64,000 nucleotides of DNA from the NCBI GenBank assembly GCA_964549335.1, contig CAZJUQ010000054.1, positions 69,401 to 133,400 of the forward strand, written 5' to 3'. The notes below the pieces were generated by a model. That model was not told the DNA's origin. It was given only the letters and a program-made list of their open reading frames with translations, and made no database searches. Of this stretch, positions 16,456 to 25,392 are shown in pieces (the stretch's first letter is position 1; every line of letters begins with the position of its first letter). The position numbers and the translations under genes were made by a program. Source of the DNA: Sulfidibacterium sp964549335. Its GTDB lineage: Bacteria > Bacteroidota > Bacteroidia > Bacteroidales > F082.

Positions 16456-16980
16456 ATGAAAAAATTCTTATTCTTAACACTTTTAGGGTTCATCGCTTTC
16501 TCTTTGAATGCCCAACACGTGTTTAACAACAACGACAAAATGTTTAACGCGGGTATAGGACTGCTTTCGTCAGACGGCCCCATACCTTCAATTAACGGAA
16601 GTTTCGAAATCGGAGCCATTCCTACGGGTGACGCAGGTCTTATCTCTTTCGGCGGTATTACGGCTTTCCAGTTGGGAAGTTACTATCTTACAGGTTATAC
16701 CGACACATACTTTGTTTTTCATGTTGGACCCAGAGCCACATGGCACCTGCATGTTTTCGAAAGCGACAAGTGGGACGCATATGCCGGCATCGGTTTCGGC
16801 CTGAGATTCAGATCGGGTTATGACGACTATTGGGGATACCATTACGACGGATACGTTGGAGGCTACGGCGAAGGTTTCATCGGAGGACGCATGATGCTAA
16901 AAGAAAATTTCGGACTGTTTGCCGAAATGGGATACGGTACTTTGTCGGCATTCAAATTCGGTATCACAATGGGACTATAA
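16456..16980 (+). CDS. Small outer-membrane beta-barrel protein
   Basis: A 174-residue exported protein: signal peptide MKKFLFLTLLGFIAFSLNAQ, then alternating hydrophobic/polar strands with many Gly, Tyr and Phe (YAGIGFGLRFRSGYDDY, AEMGYGTLSAFKFGITMGL). It ends with a strand-like C-terminus as outer-membrane barrels do. It looks like an eight-stranded OmpA/OmpW-size barrel; ligand and role are unknown. It is 39 bases after rny and followed by a very strong hairpin terminator. Confidence 0.75.
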   Translation: MKKFLFLTLLGFIAFSLNAQHVFNNNDKMFNAGIGLLSSDGPIPSINGSFEIGAIPTGDAGLISFGGITAFQLGSYYLTGYTDTYFVFHVGPRATWHLHVFESDKWDAYAGIGFGLRFRSGYDDYWGYHYDGYVGGYGEGFIGGRMMLKENFGLFAEMGYGTLSAFKFGITMGL

Positions 16981-17009
16981 TTTATCATAACATCTTATTA
17001 TACAAAATT

Positions 17010-17053
17010 ATAAGACAAAGGGTTTAACCGTGCGGTTAAACCCTTTGTCTTAT
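17010..17053. terminator. 21-bp perfect hairpin terminator
   Basis: Bases 17010-17030 are exactly complementary to 17033-17053 with only TG between, so the realistic loop is CGTGCG or similar. The stem includes ACAAAGGGTTTAACCG. It lies 30 bases after the stop of the barrel gene and could stop transcription in both directions. Confidence 0.85.
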
Positions 17054-17268
17054 CCTGAAATCACATCCCTGTATTCCTCCTGAATCCCCATTAACTGTAA
17101 TTTTCACCTTTACGCCATTGGTACTCACACCGTTGCTTTCCTTTTCAGCGGCATTTACAAAACACCTACAAACAACACAACCCTTTTCTTAACTTATTCC
17201 CGTTAAAAATTATATTCATACCGAGTTAAAATCAATGTTAATTTATGAACAATAAGCATAAAAAAACA

Positions 17269-17276
17269 TACCTTTG
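17269..17276 (+). promoter_or_regulatory. -7 box of gcvP
   Basis: TACCTTTG (TAnnTTTG) 37 bases before the gcvP ATG. No clear TTG at 19-21 bases; TTA-containing sequence lies about 23 bases upstream. The short leader leaves no room for a riboswitch. Confidence 0.5.
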
Positions 17277-17313
17277 CCCCCTGTTATTATAAATGTTTAT
17301 TTATTAGAAAAAA

Positions 17314-20205
17314 ATGGTTAACAACGGTTTTACAAAGCGTCATATAGGACCTTCGGAAGCAGATATCAAAGTAATGCTGCAACGTATGGGTTTAAGCTCT
17401 GCGGATGAATTGATAGACGAGACCATTCCCCCTAAAATACGCCTTAAAAACGAATTGGATTTGGAAGAGGGCATGGACGAATATCAATATTTACAACACA
17501 TTAAACGTATTGCTGCCGGCAACAAGATATTCAAGTCGTACATAGGCTTGGGCTACTACAACACCATAGTGCCGCCGGTAATTCTGCGCAATGTATTTGA
17601 AAATCCGGGCTGGTACACCTCATATACACCATATCAGGCCGAAATATCGCAAGGACGTCTTGAAGCCCTGCTCAATTTCCAGACAATGGTATCCGGTCTA
17701 ACGGGTTTACCTCTTGCCAACTCCTCGTTACTTGACGAAGGTACCGCCGCCGCCGAAGCCATGTTGATGTTTTACAATTCGCGCTCCCGTGCCAAAGTAA
17801 AAGCAGAAGCCAACGTTTTTTTGGTGTCAAAAGATATGTTCCCCCAAACGTTGGAAGTTTTAAAAACCCGTGCCGGAAGCCGGGGTATAAAACTCGTTAT
17901 AAAAGAGCATACAGACTTTGAAACGGACAACGGAAAAATATTCGGATGCATGGTTCAATACCCCGACCAAAAGGGAGAGATTAACGACTTTTCGGGATTG
18001 ATTTCGCAAATGAAAGAGGCGGATATCCCCGTTGCCGTTGCCGCCGACCTGATGAGCCTCGTATTGCTCACCCCTCCCGGCGAGTGGGGTGCCGATGTTG
18101 TATTCGGTTCGTCGCAACGTTTCGGCGTGCCATTGGGATACGGCGGTCCTCATGCCGCCTATTTCGCCGCTTCCGAAAAATATAAACGGCAAATACCGGG
18201 ACGTATTATAGGTATTTCGAAAGACAGTAACGGAAAACCGGCTCTGAGAATGGCACTGCAAACCCGCGAACAGCACATAAAACGCGAAAAAGCAACATCC
18301 AACATTTGTACCGCTCAAGCCCTCCTCGCCATTATGGCCGGATTTTATGCGGTATATCACGGCAAAGAGGGACTGGTAAAAATAGCATCTTCCATTCATA
18401 AAAATACAGCTATTCTTGCCGGCAACCTGGAAAAATCGGGATTCGAAATTCTAAACAAACACTTCTTCGATACTTTGACCATAAAACTGCCTAACTCAAT
18501 AAACTCAAATACAATAAGGGAAAATGCCCAAAAACAGGAGATAAATTTCCGCTATTTCGACAATACTCACATCGGTATAAGCATCGACGAAACCACTACC
18601 CTCGAAGATGTAAAAACCATTGTAAAAATATTTAATGATGCTGCAAATACCGGCAACACTTTTGACGACAGTTACAACAACAGCGCAATACCCGTAAAAT
18701 TAAAACGCACATCTACGTTTCTGGAACATGAAGTATTTAAAAAACACCGTTCCGAAACTTCCATGATGAGATATTTAAAAGCCCTGGAAAACAAAGACCT
18801 GGCTCTAAACCGCAGCATGATACCTTTGGGAAGTTGCACCATGAAACTGAATGCCGTTACCGAAATGATGCCAATCAGCTGGACGGAATTTACCGACATT
18901 CATCCCTTTGTACCTAAAGAGCAGGCAAAAGGTTATCATTATGTAATTAAAGAGATGGAGCACATTTTGTGCGAAATCACAGGTTTTTCTGCAATGTCGT
19001 TTATGCCCAACTCGGGAGCGGCAGGCGAATATACCGGCTTGATGGTGATACGTGCCTATCTCAAAAACCGTGGCGAGGACAACCGCAATGTTTGTCTTAT
19101 TCCTTCGTCGGCACACGGCACAAACCCGGCAAGCTCGGTAATGGCCGGCTTTAAGGTGGTGGTTGTTAAAAGCGATGAAAACGGCAACATAGATATTGAC
19201 GATTTGCGCGAAAAAGCGGAACTTCACAAAGACGATTTGGCTGTACTTATGGTTACTTATCCCTCCACTCACGGCGTTTTCGAAGAGGGTATCACCGAAA
19301 TTGTTGACATCATTCATTCGCACGGCGGACTTGTTTATATGGACGGGGCCAACATGAATGCCCAGGTAGGATATACAAATCCCGGTTTTATTGGCGCCGA
19401 CGTATGCCACCTTAACCTGCACAAAACATTCGGAATACCTCACGGAGGAGGAGGCCCCGGTGTAGGCCCAATAGGTGTTGCCGAACACCTAAAACCGTTC
19501 CTTCCCTCCCATATTTTCGTCGAAACAGGAGGCGAGCAAGGAATAGGCGCAGTATCGTCAGCACCATTCGGTAGCGCTTTGGTACTTCTCATCTCATACG
19601 GTTATTTGAAACTCCTGGGAAAATCGGGATTGAAAGAGGCTACAAAAATGGCTATCTTCAACGCCAATTATCTTACTCATCAACTTAAAGATAGTTATCC
19701 CATTCTCTATACCGGCAAAAACGGTCGCGTTGGACATGAAATGATACTCGACTGTAACGCTTTTGCAAAAACGGCGGGAATACAGGTAATAGACATTGCC
19801 AAAAGGTTAATGGATTTCGGCTTTCATGCTCCTACGGTGGCATTTCCCGTGCACGGAACATTAATGGTGGAACCCACCGAAAGTGAACCTCTCGAAGAAC
19901 TCGATAAATTTGTGGAGGCAATGAAAACCATTCGCGATGAAATTGCGGAAGTGGAAAACGGTACCGTCGAAATGCACAACAATGTAGTATGCAACGCTCC
20001 ACATACCGCCGAAATGGTAATATCGGATGAATTTCCTTTTCCCTATACACGCCAAAAAGCGGCTTTCCCGTTGGAATGGGTAAAAGAGAACAAATATTTT
20101 ACACCCGTGGCAAAGATAGACGACGCTTTCGGCGACCGTAACCTTTGCCCGTGTCTGCCTGTGGAAGAGTACGACAAACCGGTGGTGGATGTAAAAAGCA
20201 TTTAG
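17314..20205 (+). CDS. gcvP: Glycine dehydrogenase (decarboxylating), P protein
   Basis: The P protein of the glycine cleavage system decarboxylates glycine on pyridoxal phosphate and passes the aminomethyl group to the H protein lipoyl arm. At 963 residues it is the full-length, single-chain form. The N-terminal half begins FTKRHIGPSEADIKVML. The catalytic lysine is in the C-terminal half in HLNLHKTFGIPHGGGGPG, with the usual glycine-rich loop after it. Other family blocks are SLLDEGTAAAEAM, IPLGSCTMKLNA and PSSAHGTNPASS. The T, H and L genes are not in the window. It is followed 24 bases later by the acetate-CoA ligase gene in the same direction. Confidence 0.97.
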   Translation: MVNNGFTKRHIGPSEADIKVMLQRMGLSSADELIDETIPPKIRLKNELDLEEGMDEYQYLQHIKRIAAGNKIFKSYIGLGYYNTIVPPVILRNVFENPGWYTSYTPYQAEISQGRLEALLNFQTMVSGLTGLPLANSSLLDEGTAAAEAMLMFYNSRSRAKVKAEANVFLVSKDMFPQTLEVLKTRAGSRGIKLVIKEHTDFETDNGKIFGCMVQYPDQKGEINDFSGLISQMKEADIPVAVAADLMSLVLLTPPGEWGADVVFGSSQRFGVPLGYGGPHAAYFAASEKYKRQIPGRIIGISKDSNGKPALRMALQTREQHIKREKATSNICTAQALLAIMAGFYAVYHGKEGLVKIASSIHKNTAILAGNLEKSGFEILNKHFFDTLTIKLPNSINSNTIRENAQKQEINFRYFDNTHIGISIDETTTLEDVKTIVKIFNDAANTGNTFDDSYNNSAIPVKLKRTSTFLEHEVFKKHRSETSMMRYLKALENKDLALNRSMIPLGSCTMKLNAVTEMMPISWTEFTDIHPFVPKEQAKGYHYVIKEMEHILCEITGFSAMSFMPNSGAAGEYTGLMVIRAYLKNRGEDNRNVCLIPSSAHGTNPASSVMAGFKVVVVKSDENGNIDIDDLREKAELHKDDLAVLMVTYPSTHGVFEEGITEIVDIIHSHGGLVYMDGANMNAQVGYTNPGFIGADVCHLNLHKTFGIPHGGGGPGVGPIGVAEHLKPFLPSHIFVETGGEQGIGAVSSAPFGSALVLLISYGYLKLLGKSGLKEATKMAIFNANYLTHQLKDSYPILYTGKNGRVGHEMILDCNAFAKTAGIQVIDIAKRLMDFGFHAPTVAFPVHGTLMVEPTESEPLEELDKFVEAMKTIRDEIAEVENGTVEMHNNVVCNAPHTAEMVISDEFPFPYTRQKAAFPLEWVKENKYFTPVAKIDDAFGDRNLCPCLPVEEYDKPVVDVKSI

Positions 20206-20229
20206 TTAACATCAATAAAAATCTTTTGT

Positions 20230-22287
20230 ATGATAACAAAACAGTTGACACACCCCCACAGCATTGTTGTTGTCGGCGGTTCGAACGACATTCATAAACC
20301 CGGCGGAAAAGTTCTTAAAAACTTAATAGACGGTGGTTTTCAAGGCGATTTGTATGTAATGAACCCCAAAGAGGATGAAGTACAGGGAATAAAAAGCTAT
20401 AAAAACCCGGATGAAATGCCGGATGTTGACTTGGCAATATTGGCAATAGCAGCCAAATATACCCCCGACACGGTCGAATATTTATCGAAAAACAAAAACA
20501 CACGGGCTTTCATTGTCCTTTCGGCGGGTTTCAGCGAAGAGAGCAGCGAAGGCAAGGTGCTCGAAGATAAACTTGTGGAAATTGTCAACGGCGTAAACGG
20601 ATCGTTAATAGGTCCCAACTGTATCGGTGTTTTGACGCCACAATATCATGGCGTTTTTACAATGCCCATTCCCGAACTCGACCCCAAAGGGTGCGATTTT
20701 ATCAGCGGATCGGGAGCAACGGCATGCTTTATCATGGAAGCAGGAATCCCCAAAGGACTACGTTTTAACAACGTCTATTCGGTGGGCAACTCAGCACAAA
20801 TGGGAGTTGAAGAGGTATTGAAACATATGGATGAGAATTTCGACCCCGTAACCGACTCGCATGTAAAACTACTCTATCTCGAAAAAATCGACAAACCTGA
20901 TTTACTTCTCAAACATGCATCGTCGCTGATAAGAAAAGGGTGCAGAATAGCAGCCGTAAAAGCAGGCTCGTCGGAAGCCGGAAGCCGTGCTGCAAGTTCG
21001 CATACCGGAGCTTTGGCAAGCAGCGATGCCGCCGTGGATGCCCTCTTCAGAAAAGCGGGAATAGTACGCTGTTACGGTCGCGAAGATTTGATAAGCGTAG
21101 CTTCGGTATTCATGCACCCCGAACTCAAAGGGAAAAACATAGCAGTAATAACTCATGCCGGAGGACCGGCTGTAATGCTTACCGACACACTATCGGAGGG
21201 CGGACTTGCGGTACCGGCAATAAAAGGTGCCGCCGCCGTCGAACTTAAAGAGAAGTTGTTCCCCGGCTCGTCGGTGGCAAACCCGATAGATTTCCTCGCC
21301 ACGGGAACAGCTGAACAACTTGGAATAATAATAGATACGGTAAATGAAAAATTCGACAACATCGATGCAATGGTTGTCATTTTCGGCACACCGGGACTGT
21401 TCGAAATTTTCGATGTTTACGAACTGCTCGACAATAAGATGAAATCGAGTAAAAAACCCATATTTCCCGTCTTACCTTCAATTTTAACGGCAAAAAGAGA
21501 GGTTGAATATTTTGTAAACAAAGGCCGTGTTTATTTCCCCGACGAAGTACTGCTTGGCAAAGCATTGGCAAGAGTTTACAACACCCCAGCACCGGCACCA
21601 TTAAATCCGGCATTGCCCGAAACGGATAAAAATAAAATAAGAGAGATAATCGAAAAGGCAGAAAACGGATATCTTAACCCCGCAACAGTAGGACAACTGC
21701 TTGACGCAGCGGGAATAAACCGCGTGAAAGAGTTTGTGGCGGCGGATGAAACAGAATTGACAAAAGCGGCACGGAATACAGGATACCCCTTGGTAATGAA
21801 AGTTGTAGGACCCGTTCACAAATCGGATGTGGGAGGTGTTGTGTTGAATATTGATAACGACGACACCTTATTAAAAGAGTTCAAAAGGATGATGAAAATA
21901 AAGGGGGCTACCGGTGTGCTTTTACAACCTATGCTTAGCGGAATTGAACTTTTTGCGGGATTGAAACGCGAAGACAAATTCGGACATATGATACTTTTCG
22001 GACTGGGAGGAATATTTATAGAAGTGTTAAAAGATGTCAGAACCATGTTGGTACCCGTTACCAAAGAGGATGTTCTGGAACAGCTTCCCAAACTGAAAAG
22101 TTATAAAATATTGGAGGGAGTCAGAGGACAAAAAGGCATTGACAAAAACAAATTTGCAGATATTGTAAGCAGACTTTCGGCACTGGCAGCGGCATGTCCC
22201 GAAATTGCGGAAGCCGATTTGAATCCGCTTCTCGGAAACGAAAAAGGTATTACCGTGGTGGATGCAAGAATAAGAATTGAAAAATAA
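20230..22287 (+). CDS. Acetate--CoA ligase (ADP-forming), fused alpha-beta
   Basis: This enzyme turns an acyl-CoA (usually acetyl-CoA) plus ADP and phosphate into the acid plus ATP, a substrate-level energy step in anaerobes. The 685-residue protein fuses the alpha part (CoA-binding VVVGGSNDIHKPGGKV, ligase domain with IGPNCIGVL and the phospho-His in AASSHTGALASSD) with the beta ATP-grasp part (YPLVMKVVGPVHKSDVGGV, EADLNPLL). The acyl preference cannot be read from sequence. Its pairing with gcvP suggests amino-acid fermentation (inference). Confidence 0.92.
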   Translation: MITKQLTHPHSIVVVGGSNDIHKPGGKVLKNLIDGGFQGDLYVMNPKEDEVQGIKSYKNPDEMPDVDLAILAIAAKYTPDTVEYLSKNKNTRAFIVLSAGFSEESSEGKVLEDKLVEIVNGVNGSLIGPNCIGVLTPQYHGVFTMPIPELDPKGCDFISGSGATACFIMEAGIPKGLRFNNVYSVGNSAQMGVEEVLKHMDENFDPVTDSHVKLLYLEKIDKPDLLLKHASSLIRKGCRIAAVKAGSSEAGSRAASSHTGALASSDAAVDALFRKAGIVRCYGREDLISVASVFMHPELKGKNIAVITHAGGPAVMLTDTLSEGGLAVPAIKGAAAVELKEKLFPGSSVANPIDFLATGTAEQLGIIIDTVNEKFDNIDAMVVIFGTPGLFEIFDVYELLDNKMKSSKKPIFPVLPSILTAKREVEYFVNKGRVYFPDEVLLGKALARVYNTPAPAPLNPALPETDKNKIREIIEKAENGYLNPATVGQLLDAAGINRVKEFVAADETELTKAARNTGYPLVMKVVGPVHKSDVGGVVLNIDNDDTLLKEFKRMMKIKGATGVLLQPMLSGIELFAGLKREDKFGHMILFGLGGIFIEVLKDVRTMLVPVTKEDVLEQLPKLKSYKILEGVRGQKGIDKNKFADIVSRLSALAAACPEIAEADLNPLLGNEKGITVVDARIRIEK

Positions 22288-22351
22288 ATCTCTTGAAGGC
22301 AATATGCCGGTTTCTCTTTTCAAAGGCTGATAGTGTCCGTTGTAAAAATAT

Positions 22352-22930
22352 TCAGAGCGGCGAATTATCCTGAAACAGTATCTTTAAAAAAGCCGCAATC
22401 TCCCGGAGATTGAGTATTTTGTGCGGCCTGACAAGTTTTATTGCCGATGAAGGCATAGCCGCACTTTCCGCTTCGTCGGGGTTTTGTACTATGGTAAACC
22501 CTCCCCTATCTTTTATTGTTTTCAAACCTTGTGCGCCGTCGGAATTGGCTCCCGTTAACACGATACCCACAAGTTGCTTTCCATAAGCAAGCGCCGCAGT
22601 TTCGAAAGTAACATCGATACTCGGACGCGAATAGTTGACCTTTTCTTCCACCGACAACGACAGAGTAAAATCCTCCTCTATCAACAAATGATAATTGGGC
22701 GGGGCAACATATGCCACTCCCGGTTTAATTACCTCTTTTTCGTCGGCCTCTTTTACCCTTATGCCGGAAATATTATCCAAAAATTTAGCCATATAGCTTT
22801 CGGACGAAGGACTTATATGCTGAATAATAAAAACAGCGGCAGGAAAATCTGCCGGCAATTGCGGAAGTATTGTTTTCAGAGCATTGATTCCTCCCGCCGA
22901 CGAGCCTATTGCCACTGCTTTGTACGGCAT
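22352..22930 (-). CDS. cheB: CheB-type methylesterase, catalytic domain only
   Basis: A 192-residue stand-alone CheB catalytic domain with no receiver. The catalytic triad is visible: Ser in AIGSSAGGINALK, His in FIIQHISPSSES, Asp in LTGANSDGAQGLK. In chemotaxis CheB removes methyl groups from, or deamidates, receptor glutamates/glutamines. Here it is the last gene of a six-gene run of hybrid kinases and CheR, with one base between it and cheR, and no chemoreceptor is present. Without its own receiver it is probably constitutive or controlled by protein contact. Confidence 0.9.
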   Translation of the reverse strand: MPYKAVAIGSSAGGINALKTILPQLPADFPAAVFIIQHISPSSESYMAKFLDNISGIRVKEADEKEVIKPGVAYVAPPNYHLLIEEDFTLSLSVEEKVNYSRPSIDVTFETAALAYGKQLVGIVLTGANSDGAQGLKTIKDRGGFTIVQNPDEAESAAMPSSAIKLVRPHKILNLREIAAFLKILFQDNSPL

Positions 22931-22931
22931 T

Positions 22932-23768
22932 TTACTTTATTCTCTTTTTGTAAATCTTTTGTTTTTCGCTGATGCTTTCGTAATTGGAGCCAATATCCGA
23001 AAACATAATTGTCTCTTTGCTTCCCAGCCCCAAAAATCCGCCTTTAACAAGACTTTCGTCGAAAAGTTTCAAAACCTTGTTTTGTAATTTACGATTAAAA
23101 TATATTAAGACATTACGGCAAATAATCATGTTAACCTCTGCAAACACACTGTCGGAAACCAAATTGTGTTCGGCAAAAACAATATTCGACTTTAATGATT
23201 GATCAAGGATTACCGAGTCGTATTTTGCCATGTAATAATCCGAAAACGAGTTTTTACCTCCGGCCTTTTGATAATTTACCGTATAGTTTTTGATATTTTC
23301 AATAGGATATATTCCCTTTTTAGCCGTTTCGATAACGCTACGGTTAAAATCGGTAGCATAAATCTGGGTACGGTCGTAAAGTCCTTCTTCTTTAAGCATT
23401 ACGGCAAAAGAGTAAACCTCTTCGCCGGTGGAACAACCGGCATGCCATATCTTAATGTAGGGATATGTTTTCAGCACGGGAATAACTTCGGTGCGCACGG
23501 TTTTGTAAAAATCGGGGTCGCGGAACATCTCCGTAACGTTAATGGAGAGGTCTTTTATAAGTTTTTCGAAACACTTTTTATCGTACAATATTCTCCCCTG
23601 GATTTCCGACACCGAACCGGCTCCCGAATCCACAAGACGGTGCAAAATACGGCGTTTTACGTGTGCCCTGCTGTAATCGCGGAAATCGTATCCGTATTTC
23701 CTGTAAATAGCTTCCAAAAGAAGCTCTATCTCAATATTTTGTGTATCGTTATCGTCGTACGCTATCAT
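22932..23768 (-). CDS. cheR: CheR-type protein-glutamate methyltransferase
   Basis: A 278-residue SAM-dependent CheR: N-terminal helical domain (LLEAIYRKYGYDFRDYSRAH, KRRILHR), then the methyltransferase core with KIWHAGCSTGEEVYSFA for SAM binding and MIICRNVLIYFNRKLQ near the active site. It ends KKRIK with no pentapeptide-binding insert that I can define. It overlaps the upstream hybrid kinase by ATGA (23765-23768), so translation is coupled. In the absence of chemoreceptors the substrate is an open question; see the coiled-coil hypothesis in the findings. Confidence 0.93.
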   Translation of the reverse strand: MIAYDDNDTQNIEIELLLEAIYRKYGYDFRDYSRAHVKRRILHRLVDSGAGSVSEIQGRILYDKKCFEKLIKDLSINVTEMFRDPDFYKTVRTEVIPVLKTYPYIKIWHAGCSTGEEVYSFAVMLKEEGLYDRTQIYATDFNRSVIETAKKGIYPIENIKNYTVNYQKAGGKNSFSDYYMAKYDSVILDQSLKSNIVFAEHNLVSDSVFAEVNMIICRNVLIYFNRKLQNKVLKLFDESLVKGGFLGLGSKETIMFSDIGSNYESISEKQKIYKKRIK

Positions 23769-25381
23769 TGTTTTATACTTTGTTCCTTGTTAGAAATATC
23801 CCCGAACAGTTTTTTCAAATCGTCCGATTTGAAAGGTTTGCTGACATAATAATCCATACCTGCGGCAAAACAGCGTTCGCGGTCCTCCTTGAAGGCATTT
23901 GCCGTTACGGCAACAATAACGGGTTCTTTTCCGGTTTTGTTATTTTCGTAATACTTCCGTAATTTCCTTGTTGCTTCCAGCCCGTCCATTTCGGGCATAT
24001 GAACATCCATCAAAATTACATCATAATTATTTTTAAGTTGCATTTCCACTGCTATTTTGCCGTTTTCGGCAATGTCGGTATCAATACCGAAAGATTTCAA
24101 AACCATTTTACCCACCTTTTGATTTATGGTATTATCTTCGGCAAGCAGCACTTTGAATTTTGTAAAATCGTAAAACGGTTTCCCGCTCTCCTGTTTTTTG
24201 GAGGTACCAACGGGTTCCGACTCCAAGGCTTTTATTGTAAACCAAAAATCGGAGCCCTTACCGGGTTTGCTTTCAACACCTATTTCGCCGCCGAGCATTT
24301 TCGACAATTTTTTGCTTATTGCCAAACCCAATCCCGTTCCGCCGTATTTTCGCGTAGTAGATATATCGGCCTGGGTAAACTCTTTAAATATATTTTCCTG
24401 TTTATCTTCGGGTATTCCTATACCCGTATCTATAACCTCAAATTTTATTACATGTCTGTTTTGTTGTTTTTGTACCGACCTCACCCTTATTGTTACCCCG
24501 CCGTTTTCAGTAAACTTTATAGCATTGTTGGTAAGGTTTATTAATATCTGATTTATTCTGAGCGAATCGCTGACAATAAATTCGGGAACATTTTCGTCTA
24601 TTTCGGTTTTTAGATAAATACCTTTGTTTTCGGCTTTGAATTTCAACAAATTATAAACGGTATCAAGTTGTTGATATAAATTAAAAGGTAATTCTTCAAT
24701 TTCAATCTGTCCCGCTTCAATTTTCGAAAAATCAAGAATATCATTAATTATGGAAAGTAAATTTTCGCCCGAAACACGGATAATTTCAAGGTTTTTTCTT
24801 TGGTCTTCGGTCAGGTCCGACTGTTCCAGCACTTCTGTCATTCCTATAATTCCGTTTAACGGGGTTCTTATTTCGTGACTCATATTTGCAAGAAACATCG
24901 ATTTGGTATATGTAGCATATTCGGCTTTCTCTTTTGCTTCGCGCAACTCTTTATTCATTTTTTCTTTTTCGTCAAGCAGTTGTCTCAGCTGTTCCGACTG
25001 ATTGTACAGGTCGAGAAAGACTTTAACTTTTCCTTGTAATATTTCGGGTTTTATAGGTTTCGAAATAAAATCGACGGCACCGCTTTCGATTCCTTTGACG
25101 ACATAAAATTCGTCGGAATATATTGCCGACACAAATATTACGGGAAGATATTTTGTTTTGTCGTACATACGAAGCAACTCCACCGTCTCGTATCCGTCCA
25201 TATCGGGCATTTGGACATCAATAATCGCCAGGGCAAAATCGTGGTGCAAAGTTTGCTTCAGAGCTTCGTTTCCCGAAAGCGCCCTCACAAATTCCACATC
25301 GAAATCTTGCAGCACCTTTTCCAAACTGATAAGATTCTCAAGGCGGTCGTCAACAATAAGTATTTTGGGTTTTGTATTCAT
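23765..25381 (-). CDS. Soluble hybrid histidine kinase (REC-HisKA-HATPase-REC)
   Basis: A 538-residue cytoplasmic kinase. Receiver 1 (residues about 4-120: ILIVDDRLENLISLE, IIDVQMPDMDGYE) is followed by a short coiled coil, HisKA with the phospho-His H169 in MSHEIRTPLNGIIGM, the ATPase domain (GTGLGLAISKKLSKML), and receiver 2 (VLLAEDNTINQKVG, VILMDVHMPEMDGLE, VSKPF). I use the ATG at 25381 (MNTKPKILIVDD), which leaves 11 bases after the preceding kinase; the ATG upstream would overlap it. It has no sensor or membrane segment, so its input is probably phosphate on the N-terminal receiver. Confidence 0.93.
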   Translation of the reverse strand: MNTKPKILIVDDRLENLISLEKVLQDFDVEFVRALSGNEALKQTLHHDFALAIIDVQMPDMDGYETVELLRMYDKTKYLPVIFVSAIYSDEFYVVKGIESGAVDFISKPIKPEILQGKVKVFLDLYNQSEQLRQLLDEKEKMNKELREAKEKAEYATYTKSMFLANMSHEIRTPLNGIIGMTEVLEQSDLTEDQRKNLEIIRVSGENLLSIINDILDFSKIEAGQIEIEELPFNLYQQLDTVYNLLKFKAENKGIYLKTEIDENVPEFIVSDSLRINQILINLTNNAIKFTENGGVTIRVRSVQKQQNRHVIKFEVIDTGIGIPEDKQENIFKEFTQADISTTRKYGGTGLGLAISKKLSKMLGGEIGVESKPGKGSDFWFTIKALESEPVGTSKKQESGKPFYDFTKFKVLLAEDNTINQKVGKMVLKSFGIDTDIAENGKIAVEMQLKNNYDVILMDVHMPEMDGLEATRKLRKYYENNKTGKEPVIVAVTANAFKEDRERCFAAGMDYYVSKPFKSDDLKKLFGDISNKEQSIKQ

Positions 25382-25392
25382 ACTGTTATTTG

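Larger units (their letters stand above)
16981..17313. other. Intergenic region between the barrel gene and gcvP
   Basis: It holds the 21-bp hairpin (17010-17053) and, at its right end, the gcvP -7 box. Between 17054 and 17240 the minus strand has one uninterrupted frame of about 49 codons (GVSTNGVKVKITVNGDSGG) that ends inside the hairpin and lacks an ATG; it may be chance or a worn remnant. No glycine riboswitch is present. Confidence 0.5.

Noticed and set aside
17054..17200. Minus-strand open frame of about 49 codons (GVSTNGVKVKITVNGDSGG)
   Set aside because: It has no ATG, ends inside the terminator hairpin and has no recognisable homologue; probably chance or a remnant.
17054..17313. 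Glycine riboswitch upstream of gcvP
   Set aside because: No glycine aptamer motifs are seen, and the -7 box at 17269-17276 leaves a leader of only about 30 bases.
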